Assembly: GCA_964036295.1 (NCBI GenBank)
Contig: OZ038471.1
Span: forward strand, 9,187,184 to 9,251,183
DNA from: Plumapathes pennacea
Taxonomy: Eukaryota > Cnidaria > Anthozoa > Antipatharia > Myriopathidae
DNA length: 64,000 bases
Reading direction: 5' to 3'
This document shows, in pieces, positions 1 to 47,794 of the stretch. The position numbers were made by a program, and so were the translations under genes. Under the pieces are notes generated by a model. The model saw nothing but the letters and a program-made list of their open reading frames with translations, was not told the DNA's origin and did not search any database. Numbering within the stretch: the first letter of the stretch is position 1; each line of letters begins with the position of its first letter.

Positions 1-520
1 GGAATATTTTGATTATCTCTTTTTAAAATGGAGTGCTCTCCAGCTAAAAAGACAAATGTATGAACGATAGAGCCGTTTTCGGATGACTGCCGAAAACCAG
101 AACAAGTGCAGGTACACCAACAGCCACACAAGTTGCAAGGAATACTTTCACTTCATTTGGAAGCCAAGGTAATCTGTATATGGCTTTACTTTCAAGAGCT
201 AGTCAATCAACAGTACCAGAACACACCATCGCCATTTGCAAAAAAGCGTAAGGATATCGCAATAACGTTAATTTTGCTTTTACTCTTGACTGGCCGAAAA
301 GGCAGTGTGAACGTTGTTTGGAGCAATCCGAAAACGTAACAAATGTAAAATCAAAGCGATCACACTTTTACTTTCGACGTGCAGTCATCCTAAAACGGTT
401 TTATAGTGAAAATTGATAGTTCAATCAACTTTCATCCTTAGAAGGTATCAAAATCAAGTTTTCCTTGCTGTACGATGTATTTTTGGTGCGAAACTGAAGG
501 ATAAAGTTTAGTTAGTTTAG

Positions 521-935
521 TTTTTGTTAAATTTCTGGAATCAGCTCATGTTGACTTAATACATACCTCAATCAAATTTCAACAAAATTGTAGGAGCAAA
601 AGAAAAATTCATGGCGTAATTTTGATGCTTTTATTACCTCCGCTCTTCTGCTCCGGCGATTTTTGAAACTTGGTTAAGGTATGTATTAAGTCAATATAAG
701 CTGTCTCCAGAAATTTAACAAAAATATACCAAACATTTTTTCATGGGGTGAGATTTTGTTCATAGATTGCTGCCCACTTAAGCTATAATATCACTAAACT
801 TGTTTTTCCCTGGTGAAATCGAATTATGTCATATCATTGATAAATTATATAGCTGCAACGTTTCTCAAAGTTTTATAGGAATCGCATAAAAGCTAAAAAC
901 GTTATGATCCAAAGTTTGTCAATGACGAGTGCGCC
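521..935. repeat. Foldback repeat, also dispersed at 28.3 kb
   Basis: The segment 521-612 reappears inverted at about 641-725 (TTTTTGTTAAATTTCTGG against CCAGAAATTTAACAAAAA), making a hairpin with arms of about 85 bp. The stretch 641-935 is also an inverted, diverged copy of about 28310-28612. This is a dispersed non-coding repeat family. No transposase is seen, and the superfamily is not assigned. Confidence 0.7.
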
Positions 936-1529
936 CGATAAAGATCGGGATAAAGGGATAATGGTAACTTATATTTCGAGAATGATGATCATGAAACAAG
1001 CAGATTTGAAGTATTTGTTAAATAAAGAGTGTTCTCTGCATTCTATTGCAGGCTTCATGAACTCTCTTCGTTCAAGTTCCAATCAGGACATGCAGATTTC
1101 AAAGGCTTCAATGGAGGTACGTTTTGTTTAATAAAAATTTATCCACAGGTCCATTAGCACGCTTTACAAACCTCGTAAAGTACTCCAAGGAGAGCCTCGG
1201 GGCATGGCACTTTATTTGTCATGGGGGCTGTCAAAATGTTGGCTGCTCAGAAAGGGGCCGCCGCTTGAAAGAAATTATCAGCACGGCAATTTATTTACTT
1301 TCTACTAATGCAGTGGTCGAGGCTCTGAGGGTACTTATATATACGTATGTGTGAACTTGATCACTATCTCCCAGTTCAATTAAAGGGGATCGGTCATCAG
1401 CTGTGACGCGCGGTAGCTCAGCTCGCAAAACGTGAGGCCAACGTTTTCAAGGTTAATTAATGACGGATGAAGCGAAGCTCGAGCACAACAAAGTACAAAT
1501 TACGCCATGTCTTTGTCTTAAAACTGAGA

Positions 1530-1905
1530 TTCAGAGTTCAGTCGGTGGAAATCGAGCAGTCGCCTAGGCAAATTTCATCGTTTCTAAATAAAATTACCAA
1601 AATGTTCTGCTCGTCACGTACGCTGCAATTGAAATGATAATTTTTGCAAGTTGCATGAGGACTGCTGTTTGTTTTGAAATAATTGAAGGCGGCAAGCTAT
1701 GCTAGCCATATCTTTGTCTGTATTACCGGTTGTATCACTTGAAGAAATAAAAGGCCTGCTGTTTTTGTTTATGCTGTGGGCCAGTGATTTTTACACTAAA
1801 CCAATGAATACTTTTCTGTTGAAGGTTTCAGCTGGTGTATTCCTCTCGGCAGAATCGGAACTTAATTGCTTAGTCAGACGACTTCTTTTTTCTTATAAGA
1901 TTTAA
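1530..1905 (+). mobile_element. Helitron fragment
   Basis: Segments such as CAGTCGGTGGAAATCGAGCA (1539) and the TGAGGACTGCTG block match the interiors of the better Helitron copies at 10538, 34031 and 41855. The piece is diverged and has no recognisable ends. A short ORF here (1699-1905) is not convincing coding sequence. Confidence 0.55.
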
Positions 1906-1995
1906 AATTCACCGGGTTGGAAAGCTGTCTGTTTGGTAAATATGCTGCGCTTTGAGCCTACTGCCATTTATACTTAAGCAATATAACACAAATTT

Positions 1996-2145
1996 CCATG
2001 TCTTTGTACTCTTATATAAACACGCGGGGTGTTGGGAGAACACGAGAAAAAGTTAAAAATCACGAGCCGCTTCGGCGAGTGATTTTGAACTTTTTCTCGT
2101 GTTCTCACAACATCCCAAGTGTTTATATAAGAGTACAAAGACATG
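1996..2145. repeat. 150-bp palindromic foldback (MITE-like)
   Basis: The sequence is nearly self-complementary end to end: CATGTCTTTGTACTCTTATA at 1997 and TATAAGAGTACAAAGACATG at 2126-2145. The hairpin centre is at GCCGCTTCGGCG. A solo fragment of the same end appears near 2998. Non-coding. Confidence 0.8.
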
Positions 2146-3109
2146 AAAACGAGTGTCATATTGCTTTTATAAAATAACAAAACTTTTATTACCTGATAGA
2201 ACTTTATATTGAAAATGATCAAGTTCAAGATTCTCCCGAAAATCGTCAAAATGCATGCTCGTCCAATCGGAAAGTCTGTTTCATGGCACTTCGCTCAAGT
2301 CAGTCCATGAATGAAAACGGAACACCACTCGCGTTCACTTGAAAAAGTTGACAGGCTGCTAAATGAAGATGACTTTCACAAGAAATGTGTCGGATATTAG
2401 TACCGCTGTTTGTCAAGAATTCAAAAGAACCGGCGAGAATGTTTTGAGCCGTCAGGTTTCAACTTTCAGGACAACGGTGTCACTCGACTGTCTGCACAAC
2501 AACACTATCCTGCCGAAGAAGGTTGAACATTTGTTTGTTTTACTTGAGCATTACATGAACTCTGCCGGACGACAGTCAACTCCACTGAATCGACTCAACG
2601 GCTTTTGTGCCACCGAGCCGACAGCCGAGACAGACTCATTAGCGAAGACTGTTTGTGCCTTTATCACCATAAACCTACAATTGTTCGTGTGAAACTCCGG
2701 TGATCTAAGCCATCTAGTTACTAGCTACGAGCCACAGGAGACGAAGGTATAAAGGTTAGAAACTTTAGAGAATGTTCTTTGACTATGTAATTGTTGGCTT
2801 TCTGTCTCACGGTTTCCGAATTAAATTTCATGCAATATTCAGACAACTTTTCTTCACGCTGCTTCACTAATTGCACATGATTTGCACACGGCTTTGGCTT
2901 CACTATTTGCTCTAATAGCCTACTGCAGTTTTGTAACACATGAATCTTTGAAGTAGGGGACGATTCGCAGTCTTTTTATTTCAGAATTCGTCATTTCCAT
3001 GTCTTTGTACTTATTTATAAATGGTTTTTTAACCAATCAGAGCGGGCGTAGTATCATGGTTATTTTATAAAATAAGTTAATTATACAGTTTATACTGTTG
3101 ACAAGCTGT

Positions 3110-3290
3110 TCGAAGTATGGCTAGATTTGAGCTTCGCAGAAGCTAGTGAGCTAAGGTTACTCCGTATACTTTGAAGTAAACCCGTCAGCTTTTGCTTTGG
3201 TTTTGGGACAATTTTAACATGTTTTGAGGTTCAGATATGAAACAAATTGAATTAGCCGTTGAAGTTCATTAGATATGCGCGTCGTGTTAT
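3110..3290 (+). mobile_element. Helitron fragment
   Basis: The stretch with CGTATACTTTGAAGTAAACC and GCTTTTGCTTTGGTTTTGGGA matches 8085-8240 and 34850-34990 inside two longer Helitron copies, in the same orientation. It is diverged and has no termini. Confidence 0.5.
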
Positions 3291-3604
3291 CTTTAAAAGT
3301 GCATGCGTAACTCATGACCAAGCCCCTTTTAAGCACTTTTACACTACTTCAAGATGATAACTTTAATATTCACAAAACCCCCAGTAAAGCTTTGAACTGC
3401 TGATTTCAAAACGAATTAGGGCAGCTGTGCCAAAAATTATCAGTGCCGTATTGGTATTCATAGTGCATGAAGTTGAATGCCCCGAAAGTTAAAATTGATA
3501 AGAAGAAAAAGAAGAATAAGAATAAGAATAAAACACATCCATCTTATTCATTTTTGCAGGTCCTTGTTTTATTAACTCGTCATTGATCAATTGTTTGTTT
3601 GAAG

Positions 3605-3900
3605 GAGGCAGTGTGGCCAAGTGGTTAGGGCGCCGGACTTGAAATCCGGAGGTTCAAGTCCCAGGTTCAAGTCCCGCTCTGACCACTAACTGAATTTGCA
3701 ACACGGTAGCCCCGGGTTCAAATACTCGGCCACACTACATAAGTAGCCAACTGGTTAGCCTCCGGCCAGTTGGGATTCTTAACAAATTTACGTTCAGTTT
3801 ACGATATTTGGTTTCTGCATTTCAAGTCTCCCCAATTAGCAAGGCAGTGCTAAATACATTGAGACTTAAATAAAGTGATTTATTTTTATTTTTATTTTAT
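3605..3900 (+). mobile_element. tRNA-Ser-derived SINE
   Basis: The head is tRNA-like: an A box around TGGCCAAGTGG (3614), an anticodon arm CCGGA-CTTGAAA-TCCGG with anticodon TGA (Ser), and B box GGTTCAAGTCC. The B box is duplicated in tandem (3651 and 3664), so a folded functional tRNA is unlikely. A tRNA-unrelated body follows, ending in a TTTTA-type tail at about 3880-3900. The tail runs into the splice acceptor of the MIB-like exon at 3918. Confidence 0.82.
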
Positions 3901-3917
3901 TTGATACATTTGTGTAG

Positions 3918-39582
<35,665 letters not shown>

Positions 39583-39900
39583 GTAAAAATATTCTGTCAA
39601 ATACTAAGAATAAAGCAATGCCCAAAAATGCGCACATAATAGACCTTACCTTCCATTGAGTCTAACCACAAAACGATTTTTTTAGCTCATCTTTAACTTC
39701 GTTTATCTCTTGGCTCAATTTGCCTTGGCCTGCCATATTTCCTGCCAGACTAGAGCCACACCACGCGGTTTTCAGGGCTGGTTACAGAGCCGCGCTGCAA
39801 AACTTTTATAGGATTTCTGGCTGGCTTCGTACGCCTCTGTTGTCTAAACATTGAACACTGTGCCGAAAAGTCCAACACTGTAAACTGCAATAGAAACTTC

Positions 39901-40043
39901 TTATTGACCGAGCGTGAGGTCTGTACGGAGAAAATATCGCCCGAGGTTTTGACCGTACAGACCGAGCCGCATCGGCGAGGTCTGTACGGTCAAGACCGAG
40001 GGCGATATTTTCTTCGTACAGACCGAGCAAGCGAGGTCAATAA
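39901..40043. repeat. Foldback of the TTATTGACCGAG family
   Basis: TTATTGACCGAGCGTGAGGT at the left pairs with GAGCAAGCGAGGTCAATAA at the right; the inner arms pair over CTGTACGGAGAAAATATCGC. Same family as 30595-30733. Confidence 0.8.
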
Positions 40044-41140
40044 GTAGTTTATTATATGGCTTCAAAGTTTTACATCAAAACAAACATGGAACAGTACTTT
40101 GTCTCCGAACAATTTACTCGCGTACGCATGCACTCCCAGCGTTTACACTAATAAGTGAATGACAGCTTCTCAATTTTGCAAACTTGTACAATACTTGAGA
40201 GAAGTCAATATTTGACTCACCGGATGAATTGAGTTGAGCTTGAATTTTTGAAGTACAAGCCCAAAATGTGCCGGTTTTGGTTCAGCGAAAACGTCACTCG
40301 GTATAAAACCCATCAGGAGCGTGGCGAACTAATAAAAATAGTTTTCCTTCTTCTTCTTCTGATAAGCAATTTCCAACGCAAAACTAGCAGAATTTTATTT
40401 ACTCCAAGCGTTTATATATAACATGCGATCACAACATTCAAACTCCGGGATTCAAAAAAAGGAAATATTGAAGAAACTACAATATTTTGGATCTCAACCG
40501 TCGGCACAAAAAATTGTGTGAATCAAAAGTTTATCATTTTCTCAACAGAAAGATAAGTTCCTTCACTCAAGTCTTCAAAGATGTTGAAATGAAACGGCGT
40601 TCACACTCTTAAAATGCCATACTTACAGTTTCAGTAAGCTTGTATGAACTCCGCTTGTGGCACCGTGACAACATAATCAGTCTGCTCGTAGCTCCGTAAA
40701 CGGTTCATTGAGACTGTTCTCGTCACTCTTTGACTGAAGTTTGCTGTGCCTTCTACGTTGCTCCAAGTGTTTAGCACGTAGTGCAAGATGTGAATCAATT
40801 CTCAGAATACGGTGCTTGAGTAGCTTTGAGTCGCCGTTCGTGATGCCACAAACCAAGTCAACAAATCTTCATCTCCAACCGTTTTCTCGGCTTCCAAATC
40901 AATTTCCGCAGTGGTATTTCCTTTCTTACATATTCTTGTTCTACTGTTTTGCCTTCAGCCAAACTTAGCCGACATATTCAATGAAAGCAAAGAACTGCAC
41001 GACCTCGTGATTCATGTGTTCAATCTGCCGGTCCGTAATCGAGCACACGGGCGTTACAGGAAAATAATGACCGGCAAATACACCAATCAGAGTGCGCGAT
41101 TTCACCGGAAGTAACTCCAGCCATATAATAAATCTATTTA
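40044..41140. repeat. Segment bounded by inverted GCCATATAATAAA
   Basis: TAGTTTATTATATGGCTTC at 40045 is matched inverted by CCAGCCATATAATAAATCTA at about 41112. With the adjacent foldback this suggests a larger non-autonomous element of about 1.2 kb. No ORF with a known motif. Confidence 0.4.
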
Positions 41141-41589
41141 ATCACCTTATATGATTAATCTGAATTTAATGGCTCTAACCTGAAGTTGATGATTTAAGTC
41201 GAAAGTTGATGGTTCAAGATCAATATTGAACTCTATCAAGTCTAAAGTTAAGGGATGATGCACACAATTGATCGTTCAAGTCTATTGTTGACCTGTCTAG
41301 TGCAATTTTGCGTTCCAACTTTAATTTTTGGCGGGAATAGAGCTCCATACATCTTAGCATTGAACTTTGTCCAAATATGTCAACATCGTTCTAGATTGCC
41401 GGAAATTATAGGTTGCGTGTTTTGGCGCAATGTCACCAGTCCCCCAATGTCGGCATTGGTTTCAATCAAGTATATATTTCTTGTGAACTAGATAGACTAG
41501 TTTCTAACCTTCTCTACTGGCCTAGAAATGATTAGCATCCGAAATTGGTTTTACGTGACCAAACCTCTTGGCGCTATAAAAAAAAAAAG

Positions 41590-41855
41590 ATTCGAAGCAG
41601 CGTGGCCACTCAAAAGTCGCTCATCGTTCAAAATTATTCATGTTTTGTCGCACGGCAGTCGGTTTAGTTCAGACTACGCCCAAACTGATGAGTTTTCAAG
41701 TTCTCGTGTACAAGATGCTGATTAAACCTTTTGAAATAAGCATGGTTCAAAATACCTGACAACTTGTGTGGCTTTTTACTTCGTAGAATACGTGTTTCGA
41801 GTGTAACAAATTTAAAACTGAAAGCGAGAGTCGCTTGTTTACACTTTCGAATTCT
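41590..41855 (-). mobile_element. Helitron fragment, inverted
   Basis: TTGTCGCACGGCAGTCGGTTTAG and TCGAGTGTAACAAATTTAAAA match the minus-oriented Helitron at 56046-58745. It abuts a plus-oriented copy that starts about 41870, so the junction is head to head. Confidence 0.55.
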
Positions 41856-43959
41856 CGGAAATATTTTTGCCAGTGTATGGGAGGCAAGCTTGCTAGCCGT
41901 AAAACGAATTCTTTAAGGCATCAACTGGCCGACCTGAACATAATCCCAGACGCCAGTATTGTGTTAAAACGCAGTCACTTCTTCAGAAAGGAACAGCAAA
42001 ATACAGTCGGTGGAAATCAAACAATTACCGTGGCAAATTTCATCTTTGAGCGATAACAGGACTGTAGTTTTCAGAATCCAAGTTTTGACAGGATGACGAC
42101 GCACAATACAATGGAAAGTGGAATTTTCGTACTGTATGAGGACTGCTCTATACAGTGTATTTTGAAATCATTGAAGACGTAAACAATAGTGTTTTGGGTT
42201 TGTTTCCTATACTGGAAAAGAGCTAAAGCTATGGCTTTCAGGAACCGGTGAGTTTTGAAAAATTACATCAATTAATATACAGTACGCGTATTCTATTTTA
42301 AAGTCGTGTTCTTCGTGCAAGATTGTGTCATCCGATTCCTGACGTATTTGCATAACTTCGTTGACAGTCTGACATGGAAATACCACTGCTTTCCAAATTA
42401 AACCAATTAGAGTCTATTTGTATATTGTTCAGACCTCGTATTATTTAGTGACCGGGTTTGCTCGTTCAATACAATCGGACCTTGTATTATTTAGTGACTT
42501 GATTTCTTTTTTCCGTCAAAGATTTTAAATTCGTCAAACGCGGTTTGAAAAGCTGTTGTGTTCAAAATTGCGAGACTTCAAAAGCGTGTAAACAAGCGAC
42601 TCTCGCTTTGACAGTTTTAAATTTGTTACACTCGAAGAAACGTATTAAAATTATATATTAAAAAGAAACATTTGTGTGGTTAGGATACAGCATTGGCCGG
42701 AGAAATCGCGGCTTTTCTTAAAATTCATAAACATTTTGGTGTTGAAGATTGACTTTGCTGACTGTGCAAAACTGATCGAGTCACGATTCTACAATCCTGG
42801 CCAAAAGTATGTGGGACACTGAAAAAATGTTTCGTTTTCACCACCACTCCTTGCTGAACAACGAAAGCGGCTCCTTTTTCCGAAACTTAGCCCTCCCCCC
42901 GCCCCCCATACAATGTTGCTTAAAGGGAGTGCACTTTGAGCACATTCATTCAACATTGGTAAGGGGGAGGGGGGCGGGAAGAAGGAAAGTGTCATAATTA
43001 CTTGGCCTGCCGAAGGCGGGGCCATGTATTAAATCGCAAAAGTTTTCCCTTGGAGTCGAGAATTGGCACACGCTGATTGGTTGGGGCGCTCATCAGTGAC
43101 GTCATTTTCTCTATGAATACTGCCATGAGTACAAATATGAGTGATGTATTGAAATCAGTGAAACATGCAATGGAATTGCACAACTGCATAACTTTGCAAT
43201 GTACAGAAATGTACGATGAAGGAGCCGCTTTTCAGAACAGTGAGAACGTGAAGACAATCAGAATCTGAACGAACAGCTGGAGAATCTTGATTTACGACAC
43301 GCGGGAAGGAACTTTGCCGCTTGGCCGGATAGGCTTTACAGATATTGTCCAACCGTTTAACTTGAAAGTATTTCGGTTTTTTTTACTCTGTATTGTTTGC
43401 TCTGATACAATTAAAGCGTTGTACTTGAGTGCTCGTCTTTGCACTCAAGCTGCTTCATTCGGTTATACACACAACTCCTCAAGGTTGTGGATATCAGATC
43501 GTTCGTATATTTCTTTAAAGGTTTGTTTATTAGTTCAGAGGCTGAACAAACTGACCCAAGCCAAAACAAGAAATTGACACACAATTCTATCGCTCACATC
43601 TCCAGTCATTTGCTCGGCCAAAAAGTTACGCGACCATCCGCAGCGCGCACATCTATCAACCCATCCTATTTATCACAAACCGATTAGATGGCGGGTGCCA
43701 TTTCTTGACCCGAGAAAAAGAAATAATCATCTCACCAGTCACATGTCAATTCCTCGCCCGCAGCGGTGCAGAGACATATTGCAAATGATTCAGTGGCTCA
43801 GAAAATACAAAGACACAACGGATAGACCCCTCTGATCTGTACACAGATATCCAGGCCAAGTATACTGGCCTACACCTGTCTTGTTGCTCGTGGAAAAGCC
43901 GACGAGTTTAGGATTGGTCGTGTCTTCATCTTCGTCGTTTTATTTTTATTATTTGCTCG

Positions 43960-44571
43960 CGGGCGTGGCCCGTCGAGCTTAAAATTACACGCCATGTCTT
44001 TTTCGTCATGCTATTAGTTTTCTGGGTTACGAATCTGCACACGGTGATTGGTTCAGATTATCACGTGATATGCAATGACGTAATTGACCTCGAGTGTGGC
44101 CAGTGAATTGCTCGGTATACTTGTGTGTAAAAGTTAACTGCATTTAATCCAAACTCAACACCGTTTGGCTTTGTGGAATACGCACTGATAAACTGGATGC
44201 TAGGGAACGATTTTGGCTTGCGTTCTTTATTTCACAGCGGAAACTTCGAGAATAGCCGTAAACAAATGTTTGATGGATACCGCTGGGGAATTGCAAATAT
44301 CTCTGTCGCCGCTAAATATCTAGTCCCGAAGAAACTTTCTGTGGCGACACGAAATACTTCTGGGAAGAAAACAGGCCGAAAACGGAGACCGAAGCTACGA
44401 TGAGCTTTAGCCGTAAAACAATGACGATTTATGCTTTACTCTGTACATGACATCTGTTGCCTCATAAAATGCTTCTGCTTATCGTACATTGCCCGTTGAA
44501 ATGTTTCTTTCATTTGATCATGTAGCCTTTGTTTCGCAATGGTCATTGTATACCAGAAATGAACTAGACTG
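43960..44571 (-). mobile_element. Interior fragment of the long-inverted-repeat family
   Basis: Reverse-oriented counterpart of 45130-45790 (for example GCGACACGAAATACTTCTGG). It stops exactly where the complete element begins at 44572. Confidence 0.6.
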
Positions 44572-46389
44572 GCCTTGCCAGTGAGCTCGCGCCGTGAGTT
44601 GGGTCGAGACCAGAATATAAAATGGAAAGTAGGGGACAAGAGCAGAACTCCCAAGAGAGACTTCCAGTTTCTCACCATAAAAGTATCACACAGTATAGAC
44701 AACTTGGCTTTTGACACCTTGCTCTTTTGACACCTTGATTAAACTAAAAATTATTATTACAACACTCCTACACTTGCTTCTTAAAGGTTGAGCGACCCTG
44801 CATCTTGAGAATACGTGACATATCTTTTATGCACAATCGATTATGACAGTTTGACTTTGACTCTTATTTCTAATCAGAGGCCACGATTAATCCAGCCTTC
44901 GCTTCACTACTTATGTGTTTTCTTTTATTAACTCAATACTTTTCTTCTATCAGGCTTTCGAGTATTCGTGCTCTGTAACAAATATAATATTGAAAGCGAG
45001 GAATGTCACACGAGAGATGTTTACAATATTATTGCGGTTTTGTTCACAGTGTGTTCAGTCCACTTGTGACTGCAAACTTAATCCTCAGAATTATTTCGGT
45101 GTATTTTTCATTTCTGGTATTTAATGAAAATTGCGAAACAAAGGCTACATGATCGAATGAAAGAAACACTTCAACAGGCAATGTACGATACGCAGAAGAA
45201 TTTTATGAGGCAAACAGATGTCATGTACAGAGTAAAGCATAAAGCGTCACTGTTCTACGGCTAAAGGCCACCGTAGCTTTGGTTTCTGTTTTTGCCCTGT
45301 TATCTTCCCAAAAGTATTTCGTGTTGCCACAGAAAGTTTCGTCGGGACTAGATACTTATCGGCGACAGAGATATTTGCAATCTCCCAGCGGTATCCAACA
45401 AACATTTGTTTTGGCAAAACTCAAAGCTTCCGCGGTGAACGCGAGCCAAAATATTTTCCTAAAATCCAGTTTATCCGTGCATATATTTGTTTACGGCTAT
45501 TCTCAAAGCTTCCGCGGTGAACGCGAATCAAAATCGTTCCCGAAAATCCAGTTTATCCGTGCATATCTCACAGAGCCAAATGGTGTTGAGTTTGGATGGG
45601 GTGCAGTTAACTTTTACACACAAGTAACGATCAATTCACTGGCCACATCTCGAGTTGTTTAGCGAAGCCAATTACGTCATCGCTTAGCACGTGATAATAT
45701 GAACCAATCACCGTGTGCTGATTCTCGACCCACAAAAAGAAAAAAAAGAAAAAGAAAAATTTCCGTTTTTAAGCTCGCTTGGGCCCCAGGCCCCCGCGAG
45801 CAAAAATAGACCGAAATAGTCCCGAGCATTGAGTTTGCAGTCACAAATGGACTGAACACGCTGTGAGCAAAACCGCAATAATATTGTAAACAAATATTGT
45901 GTTACATTCCTTGCTTTCAATTTTATATTTTATACAGCGTACAAATACTCGAAAGCCTGATAAAAGAAACGCATTCAGTTAACAAAAGAAACAGATAAGT
46001 ATTGAAGCGAAGGCTGGATTAATCGTGGCCTCTGATTAGAAATAAGTGTTCGAACTCAAACTGTCAAAATCGATTGTGCATAAAAAAATGTCACGCATTT
46101 CTCAGCTTCTTTTACCGGCTGACCCTGTTTTAGCTCCTAAGCTCAAAATGCAGAGTCGCTCAACCTTTAAGAAGCAAGTGTATGAGTGTTGTAATGATAA
46201 TTTATAGTTTAATCAGGTTTCATTTGAGCAAGATGTCAAAAGCCAAGTTCTCTATACTGTGTGATATATTTCTGGTGAGAAACTGGAAGTCTCTCTTGGA
46301 AGTTCCGCTCTTGTCCCTACTTCCATTTTAGTATATTCTGGTCTCGACGCAACTCACGCCGCGAGCTCACTGGCAACGCCAGTCTAGTT
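44572..46389 (+). mobile_element. Complete 1.8-kb element with inverted repeats of about 550 bp
   Basis: The left arm 44572-45107 begins AACTAGACTGGCCTTGCCAG; the right arm 45808-46389 ends with the inverse (CTGGCAACGCCAGTCTAGTT). The arms pair through about 550 bp, including GGTCGAGACCAGAATATA. The interior (45108-45807) has a short internal duplication of TTTACGGCTATTCTCAAAGC. Open frames are short, with no known domain. Partial copies are at 16400-22160, 27250-28062, 43960-44571 and 56660-57810. Possibly a foldback-type DNA element; superfamily unknown. Confidence 0.7.
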
Positions 46390-46724
46390 TTTAGATAAAA
46401 GGCTAAGTGTCCCACGACTTTTGGCCAGTATGCGCCTTTCTTGGCTTTCAAGTCTCGGGAGTATTCTGTAGTTGCGTGTACGCGAATTTTGGAGTTCAGC
46501 TAGTATCCACGAAAATTGCAGACTGTGCACATTGTCTGAACTAAACCAGACTGTCGTGCGACAAAGATTTTTTTAGCGGCCGACTGGTGACGTCGCTACA
46601 CAAATCGTGGTTTGTAAAAAGTATTTTAAAATAATCTCCAAGCGGAAAATAAACAAAAACCCCGCTTTCCGAAAACCCACTACATAGCGAGGGGATATCT
46701 GCAATTATCATATTTCTAGTACTT

Positions 46725-47205
46725 ATGCAAAACTGTCTCATTCTTACGGTTTGAAATAACGGTTAAATTAACGGAGTTTGCCACAACGATTGTTAGATTT
46801 CCGTAGACTATATTTTGCTGATCCTTTTGAAGAAGTATTTGAGTTAACACAATATTGGCGTCTGGGATTGTGTTCAGGTTGGCCATTCGATGACTTAAAG
46901 AAGTCATTCAACTCCTTTTACGGCTAGTAAACTTGCCTTCCATGTAATGGCAAAATATCTGGGCCAATTACAGCCGTCCGTTGAACTCCTTGGTCTTGTA
47001 TCTGTCTCTTGTACGAAATCGCTTCCTTTCGTACTCTTGCTCGTCACAGAAATGGCCGTTAAAACTTGAATTGTTGAGCAACCGCGCCTGTAGGTCGTAC
47101 ACGAGACAGACGGACAGATTAACATTAGTTTTTGAGATAGTGACCCGCTTGGAGTCTCCAAATAACGCGATACTTTAGCATTAGCGTCGTGATTATTACT
47201 TTCGC
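46725..47205 (-). mobile_element. Helitron fragment, inverted
   Basis: Reverse-oriented counterpart of 10560-11020, ending near GCATTAGCGTCGTGATTATTA. It lies tail to tail with the Helitron ending at 46719. The decayed ORF piece LNTIPDANIVLTQ is on the minus strand. Confidence 0.6.
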
Positions 47206-47219
47206 AGAGTTTGGGCAAA

Positions 47220-47790
47220 TTTAAAACTGAGAGCGATAAATCTGTTGCTCGAGTCTCTTGTTTAATTCATCCCAGCCAAAATATTGTAAGTTCGCCAAGT
47301 ATTCAAATTACGCGTGAGGAAATTAGGTTTTGTCGCTGCAATTACAGTTGTTTTATTGGCAACGGAATTTCTTCCATTCTTCACAGAGGTCTTCTACTGA
47401 CAAACATTAGGAAGCGAGATAGCTTCTTGATTAGTGTCCCTATTAGTGGTCAGATTATCACCCTGCTAGAACTCGCAGACTTACACTTAGACAATAACAA
47501 TAGACATAGAAGCCGTTAAGTGTTTGTGCAGTCGTCAGGCTTCTATTTTCTACCTTGTTCCTTAATGTCTTCGCACACGTTAAAATTCATGGAAATTGTT
47601 GTTGCCAGATTAATTACTATACCATGCTGACATTCAGAAAGTCAAGGCTAACATTTTTCTCGTATCCTTGATGGAAGTAATTCTCTATCACAGCTCGAAG
47701 TTTTTCTGCACGGTGCCATTATTTTTATTTCCCTTGTGCTCCTTTTGTGTGTTGAGCCTTCTGGGCGACCGTAAAAAAACGATGAATTAG
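47220..47790. other. Unassigned sequence
   Basis: A 102-codon plus ORF begins in Helitron DNA and has no motif. Nothing else is recognised. Confidence 0.35.
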
Positions 47791-47794
47791 TTAA

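Larger units (their letters stand above)
42792..46428. mobile_element. Tc1/mariner-like element flanked by TA
   Basis: The left end CAATCCTGGCCAAAAGTATG and the right end, read inverted, CTGGCCAAAAGTCGTGGGAC lie between TA dinucleotides (42790-42791 and 46429-46430). The host Helitron is restored when the block is removed. No transposase ORF was found; the interior holds foldback-family DNA. The right end seems to lack about five terminal bases. Confidence 0.55.
41855..46719 (+). mobile_element. Helitron split by a Tc1-like insertion
   Basis: 41870-42791 and 46429-46719 are the two parts of one plus-oriented Helitron that ends in CTAG at 46719. The join reproduces the uninterrupted sequence at 11560 and (inverted) 56350. 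The 5' end is missing. Confidence 0.65.

Noticed and set aside
1052..1116. Possible 5' exon (acceptor TTGCAG, donor GTACGT) upstream of exon 3918
   Set aside because: Only one frame fits the phase of the next exon and its peptide (MNSLRSSSNQDMQISKASME) has no family pattern; the more protein-like frame (GHADFKGFNG) gives a stop when joined.
2363..2692. 109-codon plus-strand ORF
   Set aside because: No motif, no splice context, and it lies among Helitron and foldback scraps.
3605..3690. Functional tRNA-Ser(UGA) gene
   Set aside because: The B box is duplicated in tandem and the 3' acceptor stem is not complementary; the sequence continues into a SINE body and tail.
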